From contig DHHV01000058.1 of assembly GCA_002403455.1 (NCBI GenBank), forward strand, positions 1 through 8,830: a stretch of 8,830 nt of DNA, given 5' to 3'. Of this stretch, positions 1-5,514 are shown piece by piece. Position 1 is the stretch's first letter; each line of letters begins with the position of its first letter. The DNA is from Hyphomonadaceae bacterium UBA4763 (GTDB lineage: Bacteria; Pseudomonadota; Alphaproteobacteria; Caulobacterales; Aquidulcibacteraceae). Position numbers and translations under genes: made by a program. The notes under the pieces were generated by a model, which was not told the DNA's origin, did no database searches, and saw only the letters and a list, made by a program, of their open reading frames with translations.

Positions 1-759
1 GGCAAGCGGATCGCCCAGCGTCGACAATTCCCAGTCGAGCACGGCGGTCACGCGCGGCGCGTCGCCCGCGAAGATCATGTTGTCGATCCGGTAGTCGCCA
101 TGGACGATCGAGGTCCGCGTCTGCTCGGGGAGCGTTGCCGGCAGCCATTCGATCAGCGCCTCCACATCGGGCATGTGCTCGGTCTCGGACGCGCGATATT
201 GCTTCGTCCAGCGCGCGACCTGGCGTTCGAAATAATTGCCGGGCTTGCCGTAATCGCTCAGGCCCGCGGCCGCATAATCGGTATTGTGGAGCGCGGCGAG
301 CGTGTCGATCATCGCGTCGTAAATGCCCTGGCGCCCATCGGGGGTCATGCCCGGCAGCCCGCCGTCCCAGAGGTTGCGGCCCTCGACCAGCCCCATCACA
401 TAGAATTTCGCACCGATCACCTCGGGATCGTCGCAAAGGCCATAAGGGCGCGGCACCGGGAAGCCGGTAGGGTAGAGCCCCGCGATCAGAAGATATTCGC
501 GGTCGACCGCATGGGCGCTCGGCAGCAATCTGCCGAAAGGCTGCCGGCGGAGCACATAGGCGCCGCCGGGGGTATCGATGCGGTAGGTCGGGTTCGACTG
601 GCCGCCCTTGAACTTGGCGAGCGTCACCGGGCCCTTGGCGCCGGGAATGTTCGCCTCCATCCAGGCGCCGATCTTCGCCGCATCGATCGTGTCGTCGGCG
701 GGAACGGGCATAGTGCCGACCATGGTGGTGGCCGCACTTTCGGCTGAACTTTGGCTCAT
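1..759 (-). CDS. Phosphotransferase family protein (APH/ACAD10-11-like kinase), C-terminus outside window
   Basis: The first 253 residues are visible; the gene runs off the left edge, so no stop codon is seen. It belongs to the aminoglycoside-phosphotransferase-like kinases related to the N-terminal domain of ACAD10/11 and to LvaA, some of which phosphorylate 4-hydroxyacyl-CoAs during hydroxy-acid breakdown. Visible motifs are a nucleotide loop GGQSNPTYRI (residues 52-61), YVLRRQP (68-74), LLPSAHAVDREY (78-89), the catalytic loop HGDYRIDN (220-227, catalytic Asp222, Asn227) and the metal-binding DWELSTLGDP (242-251). Family members are usually about 340-360 residues, so roughly 100 are missing. 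The ATG at 759 is preceded by GGGAG with a 5-nt spacer. It lies 151 bp downstream of the dehydrogenase fragment on the same strand. The fold and family are clear, but the substrate cannot be told from sequence and it is not evidence of antibiotic resistance. Confidence 0.93.
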   Translation of the reverse strand, partial: MSQSSAESAATTMVGTMPVPADDTIDAAKIGAWMEANIPGAKGPVTLAKFKGGQSNPTYRIDTPGGAYVLRRQPFGRLLPSAHAVDREYLLIAGLYPTGFPVPRPYGLCDDPEVIGAKFYVMGLVEGRNLWDGGLPGMTPDGRQGIYDAMIDTLAALHNTDYAAAGLSDYGKPGNYFERQVARWTKQYRASETEHMPDVEALIEWLPATLPEQTRTSIVHGDYRIDNMIFAGDAPRVTAVLDWELSTLGDPLA

Positions 760-910
760 ATTGTCTCCCACGCCCCGCTTTCGTCACTTAACAAGCCCGG
801 CGCGTAACTATAGCGAGGGTAACGCCGGCCCTCAGCGGAGTGAAGCTCATGGCAATGCGAAGTGCGGTGCGTCGTACGAGCGCCGACAATCAGGGCTAGC
901 CGCGCGCGCA
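760..910 (-). promoter_or_regulatory. Intergenic region with weak candidate promoter for the phosphotransferase
   Basis: This is 151 bp between the dehydrogenase stop and the phosphotransferase start. Reading the minus strand there is a TATAGT at 812-807, about 48 nt before the ATG, which could be a -10 element. Only a poor -35 match lies about 17 nt further upstream. An 8-bp palindrome GGCTAGCC occurs at 894-901. No convincing terminator with a T-run follows the dehydrogenase gene. The promoter call is tentative. Confidence 0.25.
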
Positions 911-1422
911 TCAACCGAAGCGGATCACCGAGCGCACGCTGTCGCCCTGCCGCAGCTTCGCAAAGGCCTGATTGACGTCTTCGAGCCCGATTTCCTCGGC
1001 CACCATCGTGTCGAGATCGAGCCGCCCGTCGAGATACATGTCAACCAGCCGCGGCATGTCGATCGGGAAGCGCGTGGAGCCGAGCAGCGATCCTTGCAGC
1101 TTCTTGCCGGCAAGAAAGCTCGGCCCCGGCAGGCTGACGACCTTGCCCGGTGCGATCATGCCCAAAATGGTGGCGGTGCCGCCGCGCTTCAGGATTGTCC
1201 AGGCAAGCTCGGCGGTTTCAGGCCGGCCCACCGCTTCGATCGCATAATCGACGCCACCGCCGGTGAGCGCGGCGAGTTTCTTGCCCAGATCGGGCTCTTC
1301 GGGCGCGAAGCCGTGCGTGGCGCCGAGCCGCTCCGCCAGCGCGCGCTTGTCCGCCACCGGATCAATGGCGATGATCTGCCCCGCGCCGGCAATCTTGGCG
1401 GCGTTGATGGCGGGCGGGCGCG
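911..1422 (-). CDS. Zinc-type alcohol dehydrogenase (MDR superfamily), C-terminal half only
   Basis: About 166 recognisable residues of a medium-chain dehydrogenase/reductase, starting near AINAAKIAGAG and ending SVIRFG, stop codon TGA at 913-911. The visible part is the nucleotide-binding domain and C-terminal lobe of the class III/AdhC-like group. IIAIDP ends strand beta-2, and its Asp suggests NAD rather than NADP preference. GGVDYAIEAVG, GGTATILGM and the loop with FLAGKKLQGSLLGS are typical of the group. Full-length relatives have about 360-370 residues, with an N-terminal GroES-like domain carrying the Zn ligands; all of that is missing. Homology fades at about 1410, exactly where the GxGxxG loop should be, and the sequence runs into the homopolymer. 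The apparent N-terminus of glycines and the ATG at 1471 are read through the tract and are not real. Members oxidise or reduce alcohols and aldehydes. The substrate is unknown. The truncation is probably an assembly artefact and not true gene decay. Confidence 0.85.
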
Positions 1423-1464
1423 CCCCCCCCCCCCCCCCCCCCTTCCCGCCCCCCCCCCCCCCCC
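1423..1464. repeat. Homopolymer tract: C20-TT-CCC-G-C16 (poly-G on the minus strand)
   Basis: On the plus strand there are 20 consecutive C (1423-1442), TT, CCC, G, then 16 consecutive C (1449-1464). The flanking 1411-1422 is also low-complexity G/C. The tract truncates two genes at once: the alcohol dehydrogenase on its left (N-terminal half lost) and gp10 on its right (stop codon lost). The two genes have nothing to do with each other and are read in different frames on the same strand. The tract resembles no insertion sequence, attachment site or terminator. The simplest reading is a sequencing or assembly artefact joining unrelated DNA. Confidence 0.9.
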
Positions 1465-1766
1465 GCCGCAAAGGCCGCCGCGATCGCCTCGCCCGCCTCC
1501 GCTAAGGTCACCGCGCTCCGCGCCAGCTCCTCCGGCTGCGTCGGCCCCAAGGGCGCCGCCCCTTCGCCGGCCTCCAGCAGCGCGCTCAGCGCCGCCAGCA
1601 CCTGCCGCGCGCTTGGCTTGGACAGCCGCGCCACCAGGTCCTGAAAATCGCGCGCCCCCAGTATCGTCTCGATCTGCGCCAGCGCCCCCAAGGTCAGGCA
1701 GAGCCGCCGCTCGCGCCCACCCAATCGCCGCACGATCTCGCCGCGCGCCGCATTTGCGAGGATCAT
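1465..1766 (-). CDS. GTA-gp10 family tail protein (Phage_TAC_11), 3' end lost in homopolymer
   Basis: About 100 residues from MILANAARGEI to AIAAAFAAG. It fits the GTA-gp10 family (Pfam Phage_TAC_11), small proteins of about 100-110 residues encoded after the major tail protein, thought to act in tail assembly. Typical features are the N-terminal RGEIVRRLGGRERRLCLTLGALAQIE, split here around residues 8-22 and 23-33, then GARDFQDLVARLS (37-49) and a C-terminal alanine-rich helix ending AAAFAAG. The ATG at 1766 is preceded by GGGGAG about 8 nt upstream. The start lies 23 bp after the gp9 stop. Nearly the whole family length is present, but the stop codon is replaced by the poly-G tract. Any reading frame continuing left of 1465 is antisense to the dehydrogenase and spurious. 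The next genes expected in a GTA (gp10.1, tape measure, gp12-15) are absent. Confidence 0.85.
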
Positions 1767-1789
1767 CCGCCGTCTCCCCAAAAGCCCGC

Positions 1790-2206
1790 TTAAATTGCTG
1801 TAAAGGCGACCGGCCCCGCCGACGCCAAGGTCAGCGAGAATCGCGCCTCCGCGTCGTAATCGCCGGAATATTCCAGATTGCTGATCAGAAAACGCCCACT
1901 CAGCACGCCGAAATCGGGCAGGATCAATTGCCAATTCGCCGCCCGCTGCGCAAAGAACGCCTCGCGCGCTAGAGCGTCTGAGGCGCTGTCCTTGAACAGA
2001 CCCGCCCCCGTCACCGTGGCGCTTTTCACGCCCGCCCCGCTTAGCAATTCGCGCCAGGCCTCGACGCTGTCGCTATCGGTCGCATCGACGCTATCGGCCG
2101 CCAGCGCGATCGTCTTGGCTCGCAAGCCGCCGATCGTAACAAAGCTTTCCGGCTGTCCGCCATCGCCGATCTTCAACAGAATATCGCGTCCCTTTTGGCC
2201 GGCCAT
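1790..2206 (-). CDS. Phage/GTA major tail protein, TP901-1 family (gp9)
   Basis: 138 residues, full length for the TP901-1-type major tail protein family (Phage_tail_2) and corresponding to RcGTA gp9. It forms the stacked rings of the tail tube. Visible hallmarks are MAGQKGRDILLKIGDGG at the N-terminus, the TIGGLRAKTIALAADSVDATDSDS region (about residues 24-47), WRELLSGAGVKSATVTGAGLFKD (about 51-73), the ILPDFG turn near 95-100 and LEYSGDYDAEARFSL near 111-125. The ATG is preceded by a perfect AAGGAGG with about 7-nt spacing, among the best ribosome-binding sites in the cluster. This suits a structural protein needed in many copies. It lies 40 bp after the gp8 stop and 23 bp before gp10. Confidence 0.93.
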   Translation of the reverse strand: MAGQKGRDILLKIGDGGQPESFVTIGGLRAKTIALAADSVDATDSDSVEAWRELLSGAGVKSATVTGAGLFKDSASDALAREAFFAQRAANWQLILPDFGVLSGRFLISNLEYSGDYDAEARFSLTLASAGPVAFTAI

Positions 2207-2246
2207 GCCGCGCCCTCCTTTTGCTGTCGTGAATGCCCAAAGCCCG

Positions 2247-2675
2247 TCAGACCAGCTCGGTCAGCGCCCGCAGGCGCACCAGACCCAAAAACCCGCTTAA
2301 ATCGGCGTTGCGGACCACATCGGCATAGACCACCGCCGCCAGCACCAGGCGCCGACCGGCAATCGCGATCGGCTGGTGGTGCAAGACCGCCCGCAGCCGG
2401 GCGATGATCGCCATCGCCTCGCGCCGCGCCGCGCGGCTATAGACATGCAGCGTCAGTCGTTGCTCGAGCCCCTCGCTCAGCGCCGCCTCGTAGGGGAGGC
2501 TCTCGACCCGCGCGATCGCGATCGCCGGATAAGGGGCCCGCCTGGGCGGCGCATCGAAAATCCGCCGGCCCTCGCCCAGCAGCGCTGCGAGCGCGGCATC
2601 GGCCTCGAGCGCCGCGATCACCGCGCTTTGCAGCGCCCAATCGGGGCCAAACGCCCCGTTTGACCCGTCAGCCAT
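2247..2675 (-). CDS. Tail completion protein, DUF3168 (GTA gp8)
   Basis: 142 residues, normal length for DUF3168, the family of RcGTA gp8 and related tail completion/terminator proteins acting at the head-tail joint. Visible features are the N-terminal helix WALQSAVIAALEADAALAALLG (split around residues 13-34), RIFDAPPRRAPYPAIAIA (about 38-55) with the conserved 'aP.YPaI.ig' pattern, LEQRLTLHVYSRAARR (about 70-85), a helix EAMAIIARLRAVL and the C-terminal LVRLRALTE. The start ATG overlaps the end of gp7 by 8 bp, and GGAGA sits 6 nt upstream, so translation is probably coupled as well as independently initiated. The product name follows from family plus position. Confidence 0.9.
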   Translation of the reverse strand: MADGSNGAFGPDWALQSAVIAALEADAALAALLGEGRRIFDAPPRRAPYPAIAIARVESLPYEAALSEGLEQRLTLHVYSRAARREAMAIIARLRAVLHHQPIAIAGRRLVLAAVVYADVVRNADLSGFLGLVRLRALTELV

Positions 2676-2994
2676 CGTCCGTCTCCACGCAGATCAAGTC
2701 GGCCAAGCCATCGCCGCCAATCGGCTCGAGCCGCGCCAGAACGGCGAGCATTCGGCCCGCGCCTAAACTCACCCGCCATCCGGCTTGCCCGGGGCAGGGG
2801 GCTCGCACCCGCAGCCGATAGCGCCCCTTGGCCAGCACATGGCCGTCGCGGTCGTCTTCGCCGGCCCCGATCGGCGCCACCGCAGCCCAGGCCTTGCCGG
2901 CCTCGACAAAAGCCGCCGTCTCGCCGCCGCCTTCGATCAGGCTCGGCTCTGGCCGCCACAGCCCGATCCGCTGGCGCAATTTCGCGACGCTCAC
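2668..2994 (-). CDS. Head closure / head-tail adaptor protein (GTA gp7)
   Basis: 108 residues, matching the phage head-tail adaptor family (Phage_H_T_join) at the position of RcGTA gp7. It would bind below the connector ring and close the portal channel until the tail joins. Visible pattern: LRQRIGLWRPE (residues 6-16), GGGETAAFVEAGKAWAAVAP (about 22-41) with the conserved Trp before 'A.v.p', GRYRLRVRAPCPG (about 57-69) and a C-terminal strand LADLICVET. The start is GTG at 2994 in a GTGA overlap with the gp6 stop, with no Shine-Dalgarno match just upstream, so it probably depends on translational coupling to gp6. It overlaps gp8 by 8 bp at its other end. Confidence 0.88.
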   Translation of the reverse strand: MSVAKLRQRIGLWRPEPSLIEGGGETAAFVEAGKAWAAVAPIGAGEDDRDGHVLAKGRYRLRVRAPCPGQAGWRVSLGAGRMLAVLARLEPIGGDGLADLICVETDDG

Positions 2995-3545
2995 AGCCGC
3001 ACCGGCCGGTAAGGCGCGATCAGCCGCCGCCAGGCGCCTTGCGCGCTGTTGCTCTCGCCGCGCTCATACAGCTCGCGCACCCGCTGCAAGACCGCCTCGC
3101 GCAATTCGGCCGGAACCTCGGCCGCCATTTCGCCAAAGCCCGCCTCGAACTCGATTTCCAATTCCGCCCCGCCGACCAGGATCGGCGGCCCGGCCGGAAA
3201 GCTGACCCGCGCCGAAAACCCGTCGGCGACCCGAAACGCCTCCGCGCCTAGATCGCGCAAGCGGCCATCGGCCTCGACGATCCGCACCGCCAGCACGGCC
3301 ATCACCGGGCGCACGCTCAAACAAAACCCGCCAAACATATCGGCCGGCCGGCCTGCCCCGATTCGCTCGACAAAGCGCTGGCGGATCAAGGCCAGCGCCG
3401 CCGCCGCCTCGATCTGCGCCGTCGCGGCGGCGATCTGGGAATCGATCAAACCGTCTTCGTCGTCGTGGTCGATCCGCAGAAAGACTTTCGCCTCGGTGCG
3501 CGACACCGCCATCGCGCTTGGCGAAGCAAGGCGTTCCAGGCTCAT
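2991..3545 (-). CDS. Head-tail connector protein, gp6-like (GTA gp6)
   Basis: 184 residues from the ATG at 3545. The family is the phage gp6-like head-tail connector (Phage_connect_1 / phiE125 gp8 type), which forms the ring attached to the portal. Evidence is the N-terminal TEAKVFLRIDHDDEDGLI stretch (about residues 17-34), the following helical IAAATAQIEAAAALAL, and the C-terminal PAELREAVLQRVRELYERGE (about 144-163), the usual helix before the tail of this family. An upstream in-frame ATG at 3557 would add MEGA, but the GGAGG at 3555-3551 lies inside that extension and sits 5 nt before the ATG at 3545, so the shorter start is preferred. The gene follows a strong predicted terminator 3' of the capsid gene and shares a GTGA stop/start with gp7. 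Confidence 0.9.
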   Translation of the reverse strand: MSLERLASPSAMAVSRTEAKVFLRIDHDDEDGLIDSQIAAATAQIEAAAALALIRQRFVERIGAGRPADMFGGFCLSVRPVMAVLAVRIVEADGRLRDLGAEAFRVADGFSARVSFPAGPPILVGGAELEIEFEAGFGEMAAEVPAELREAVLQRVRELYERGESNSAQGAWRRLIAPYRPVRL

Positions 3546-3550
3546 CGCCC

Positions 3551-3555
3551 CCTCC
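3551..3555 (-). promoter_or_regulatory. Ribosome binding site deciding the gp6 start
   Basis: A GGAGG on the minus strand, 5 nt before the ATG at 3545 and overlapping the upstream ATG at 3557. It makes the downstream ATG the likely start. Confidence 0.75.
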
Positions 3556-3565
3556 ATTTTTCAGC

Positions 3566-3603
3566 AAAAATCGACGGGCGCTCACAAGACGCGCGCGCCC
3601 GTC
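3566..3603 (-). terminator. Predicted intrinsic terminator between capsid and connector genes
   Basis: Read on the minus strand, a perfect 9-bp arm GACGGGCGC (3603-3595) pairs with GCGCCCGTC (3581-3573) around a 13-nt loop, followed 2 nt later by TTTTT (3570-3566). It begins about 10 bp after the capsid TAA and ends about 20 bp before the connector start. Stem, GC content and U-run fit a Rho-independent terminator for leftward transcripts. The plus strand has no comparable T-run. It probably acts as a partial terminator that makes capsid mRNA more abundant than the genes beyond it, because no obvious new promoter fits in the 68-bp gap. Confidence 0.75.
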
Positions 3604-3613
3604 CCGCTTTCGT

Positions 3614-4804
3614 TTACGACGCCGAGAAGCGCAGCACCTTGATCGCGTCGAAATCCTGCACGCCGCCGCCGACGCGCTTGGTCACGTAGAACAACACGAA
3701 GGGCTTGGCCGAATAGGGATCGCGCAGCACCCGCGTGCCTTGCCGGTCGACAATCAAATACCCGCGTTCAAAATCGCCAAAAGCGATCGCCGCCGCATTG
3801 GCGCCGATATCGGGCATTTCCTCGATCTCGGTGATTGGGTAGCCGAGCAAACTCGGCCCGGTCCCGTTCGGCCCGGTCGGGCTGAACAAATAATCGCCGT
3901 CGGCGTCTTTCAGCTTGCGCACTGCCGACAAGGTCTTGCGGTTCATCACAAAGCGCCCGCGCGCCCGATAGCGCGCTTTCGGCGCATAAACGAGGTCGAG
4001 CAAGCGATCGGCCGGATTGGCCGCCGCAAACGCCCCCGCCGCGCCCGAGGCGATGTAACCGATATTGCCCCAGCTATGGGTGGCGTCCGCCACCAAGGTG
4101 TAATTCAAAAACCCGCGCGGCCGGCCATTGCCGTCGCCCGACACGAAGGCCGTGCTTTCTTGCTGCGCAAAGGCGCCCTCGACCTCGCTGGCGATCCATT
4201 CCTCGACATTGGCGAACGCGTCATCCAGCAATTGCGGCGTTGCGGCGATATTGGCGTAGAGCTCGGCGGCCGGAAATTGCACCTCGCTCAGCACGGGCTG
4301 CGCGGTTTGTGGCCGATCCGCCGTTTCGGCGACCCAGCCGGCCTGCGGACCTGTCACGCTGATCGGTTTGCGAAACAGCCCGGCGCTGGTTTGCCGCACG
4401 CTGGCGATCCGGCGCATCGGACTTGATTGCTCAAGTCGCGATTCAATCCGGCGATCGAGCTCGTCCGGCGCCAGATACCCGCCTTCCGCATCGACCACGC
4501 TGTTCAGCGCCTTGGTCTCGATTGGGCTGACAATGCCGCTGCGCAGATAGGCGCCCCAGGCGCTTTTGCGCTCAACGCTTTCGCCCCCAGCGCCGCCGGC
4601 CAGACGCGGGCGCTGGCGATCGAGCGCCAAGCGATCCAGGCGCTCTTGCTGCGCCTGCAAGGCCGCATCAATCCGCGCCAGCTTTTCGTCCAATAACGGA
4701 TCGGCGGCGCCGCGGGTTTCGATCTCCGCCAAGATTTGCTCATTGGTTTCGATATAACTTTCATGCGTGCGCGCGATCTCGCCGCGCGGCTCTGCCTGCG
4801 TCAT
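3614..4804 (-). CDS. HK97-family major capsid protein (GTA gp5)
   Basis: 396 residues, normal for an HK97-fold capsid precursor that carries its own N-terminal scaffolding (delta) domain. Residues 1 to about 65 are charged and predicted coiled-coil (THESYIETNEQILAEIE, DEKLARIDAALQAQQERLDRL). The neighbouring protease would remove such a region during maturation. A linker of Gly/Arg follows, then the shell domain from about residue 99: ALNSVVDAEGGYLAPDELD, SPMRRIASV, GWVAETADRPQT, the P-domain/spine helix region and the C-terminal VGGGVQDFDAIKVLRFSAS. The same architecture is seen in RcGTA gp5 and many alphaproteobacterial GTA capsids. A TTG at 4825 would give seven more residues, but AGGAG at 4816-4812 is 7 nt before the ATG at 4804, which is preferred. 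A strong terminator-like hairpin follows the stop. The exact cleavage site cannot be read from the sequence. Confidence 0.95.
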   Translation of the reverse strand: MTQAEPRGEIARTHESYIETNEQILAEIETRGAADPLLDEKLARIDAALQAQQERLDRLALDRQRPRLAGGAGGESVERKSAWGAYLRSGIVSPIETKALNSVVDAEGGYLAPDELDRRIESRLEQSSPMRRIASVRQTSAGLFRKPISVTGPQAGWVAETADRPQTAQPVLSEVQFPAAELYANIAATPQLLDDAFANVEEWIASEVEGAFAQQESTAFVSGDGNGRPRGFLNYTLVADATHSWGNIGYIASGAAGAFAAANPADRLLDLVYAPKARYRARGRFVMNRKTLSAVRKLKDADGDYLFSPTGPNGTGPSLLGYPITEIEEMPDIGANAAAIAFGDFERGYLIVDRQGTRVLRDPYSAKPFVLFYVTKRVGGGVQDFDAIKVLRFSAS

Positions 4805-4811
4805 GGCTGCT

Positions 4812-4816
4812 CTCCT
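4812..4816 (-). promoter_or_regulatory. Ribosome binding site of the capsid gene
   Basis: AGGAG on the minus strand, 7 nt before the ATG at 4804. It lies downstream of the alternative TTG at 4825, so it supports the shorter capsid start. Confidence 0.7.
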
Positions 4817-4845
4817 GTTCAGCAATTGGCGCCCTGGCCCTGTTT

Positions 4846-5256
4846 TTACGCCGCCAAAGCGTTCATCCGTTCGCGGATGATCTCAAACCGGGCGCGCGGC
4901 TGCATCGGCCGCCCGACCAGTGAAACTTCAACCAAATCGAGCGCCAGCAAATCGCGCCCACCGTCGGCCCGCGCGACAGCCCGCCGCACGCGAAACCCGA
5001 TCGACAGCCCGCTGACCGCGCCGCGGCGCAATTGCGCCAGCAGCGCCGCCACATTCGCCGCGAACAACCGCCCCCGCACCAACAGCCCGCGCTGATCTTC
5101 GCTCAGGCGCTCCCACACCCCGATCGCCGCGCCTTGATGCTCCAGCAGCATCGGCAGCGGCGCCCTTGCGCCCGCAAACGCCCCGCGCCGCACGACATCG
5201 CCGGCCAGATCGCGCGCATCGAACAAAGCCGCATAGCCCGCCACCAGAGCGCTCAT
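4846..5256 (-). CDS. HK97-family prohead protease (GTA gp4)
   Basis: 136 residues from the ATG at 5256, a compact member of the prohead serine protease family (peptidase U35/S78). It cleaves the scaffold domain from capsid subunits inside the prohead. Expected landmarks are present in order: AGYAALFDARDLAGDVV at the N-terminus (residues about 6-22), MLLEHQ with the probable catalytic His (about residue 40), IGVWERLSEDQRGLLVRGRL (about 45-64), GAVSGLSIGFR with the nucleophile Ser (about 80-90) and LDLVEVSLVGRPMQPRARF (about 104-122). The start overlaps the gp3.5 stop in an ATGA, so the two are probably translationally coupled. A longer in-frame reading upstream to 5412 lies over gp3.5 and is low-complexity Ala/Gly/Arg, so it is rejected. 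The gene is 41 bp ahead of its substrate, the capsid gene. Confidence 0.93.
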   Translation of the reverse strand: MSALVAGYAALFDARDLAGDVVRRGAFAGARAPLPMLLEHQGAAIGVWERLSEDQRGLLVRGRLFAANVAALLAQLRRGAVSGLSIGFRVRRAVARADGGRDLLALDLVEVSLVGRPMQPRARFEIIRERMNALAA

Positions 5257-5483
5257 GGCCGTTCGCCTTCGATCTTGCGCTCGATCCGCGCCAGCGCCTC
5301 GCGAATGTCGCGGGTCTGCTCCTCCAGCCGCGCCAGCCGTTCGGCGACGGGCCGCGCCATCCGCGCTTGTTCTTCCAGCGCCTCCAGCCGCTGCGCCGCC
5401 CGCCCGGCCCATAACAGCCCCGCCACCGTCTCGAGCGCGATCGCTGCGATCAGGCCAATGGTAATCTTGCCGTCGAATTGCAT
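5253..5483 (-). CDS. Small membrane/coiled-coil protein at the GTA gp3.5 position
   Basis: 76 residues from the ATG at 5483. A single hydrophobic segment (ITIGLIAAIALETVAGLLW, residues 7-25) is followed by a charged heptad-like helix to the C-terminus (LEALEEQARMARP, LARLEEQTRDIREALARIERKI). This predicts one transmembrane helix with a coiled-coil tail of about 45 residues. Its place between portal and protease matches RcGTA ORF g3.5, whose role I do not know to be established. The gene starts 31 bp after the portal stop, has only a weak GAGG upstream, and shares a 4-bp ATGA with the protease. A longer in-frame reading to 5564 would overlap the portal gene and adds no recognisable sequence. 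Function unassigned; a membrane or holin-accessory role is conceivable but not shown. Confidence 0.78.
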   Translation of the reverse strand: MQFDGKITIGLIAAIALETVAGLLWAGRAAQRLEALEEQARMARPVAERLARLEEQTRDIREALARIERKIEGERP

Positions 5484-5514
5484 GTCGCCCGCCCTCGCTC
5501 TTGCCGCAGCGTCC

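Noticed and set aside
1362..1464. Continuation of the gp10 frame through the homopolymer into the dehydrogenase region, as a fusion protein
   Set aside because: Beyond 1465 the frame gives only glycines and then out-of-frame dehydrogenase sequence. gp10 is already at family length, so the extension is meaningless.
1423..1464. Phase-variable simple-sequence repeat controlling a surface or metabolic gene
   Set aside because: Phase-variable G tracts normally sit inside one gene or promoter and are shorter. Here two unrelated genes are both cut off and neither continues on the other side.
608..1972. Long plus-strand reading frame (454 codons) rich in Pro/Arg/Ala
   Set aside because: It is antisense to the phosphotransferase, the dehydrogenase and gp10 and runs through the homopolymer as polyproline. 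It is a product of high GC content with no recognisable domain.
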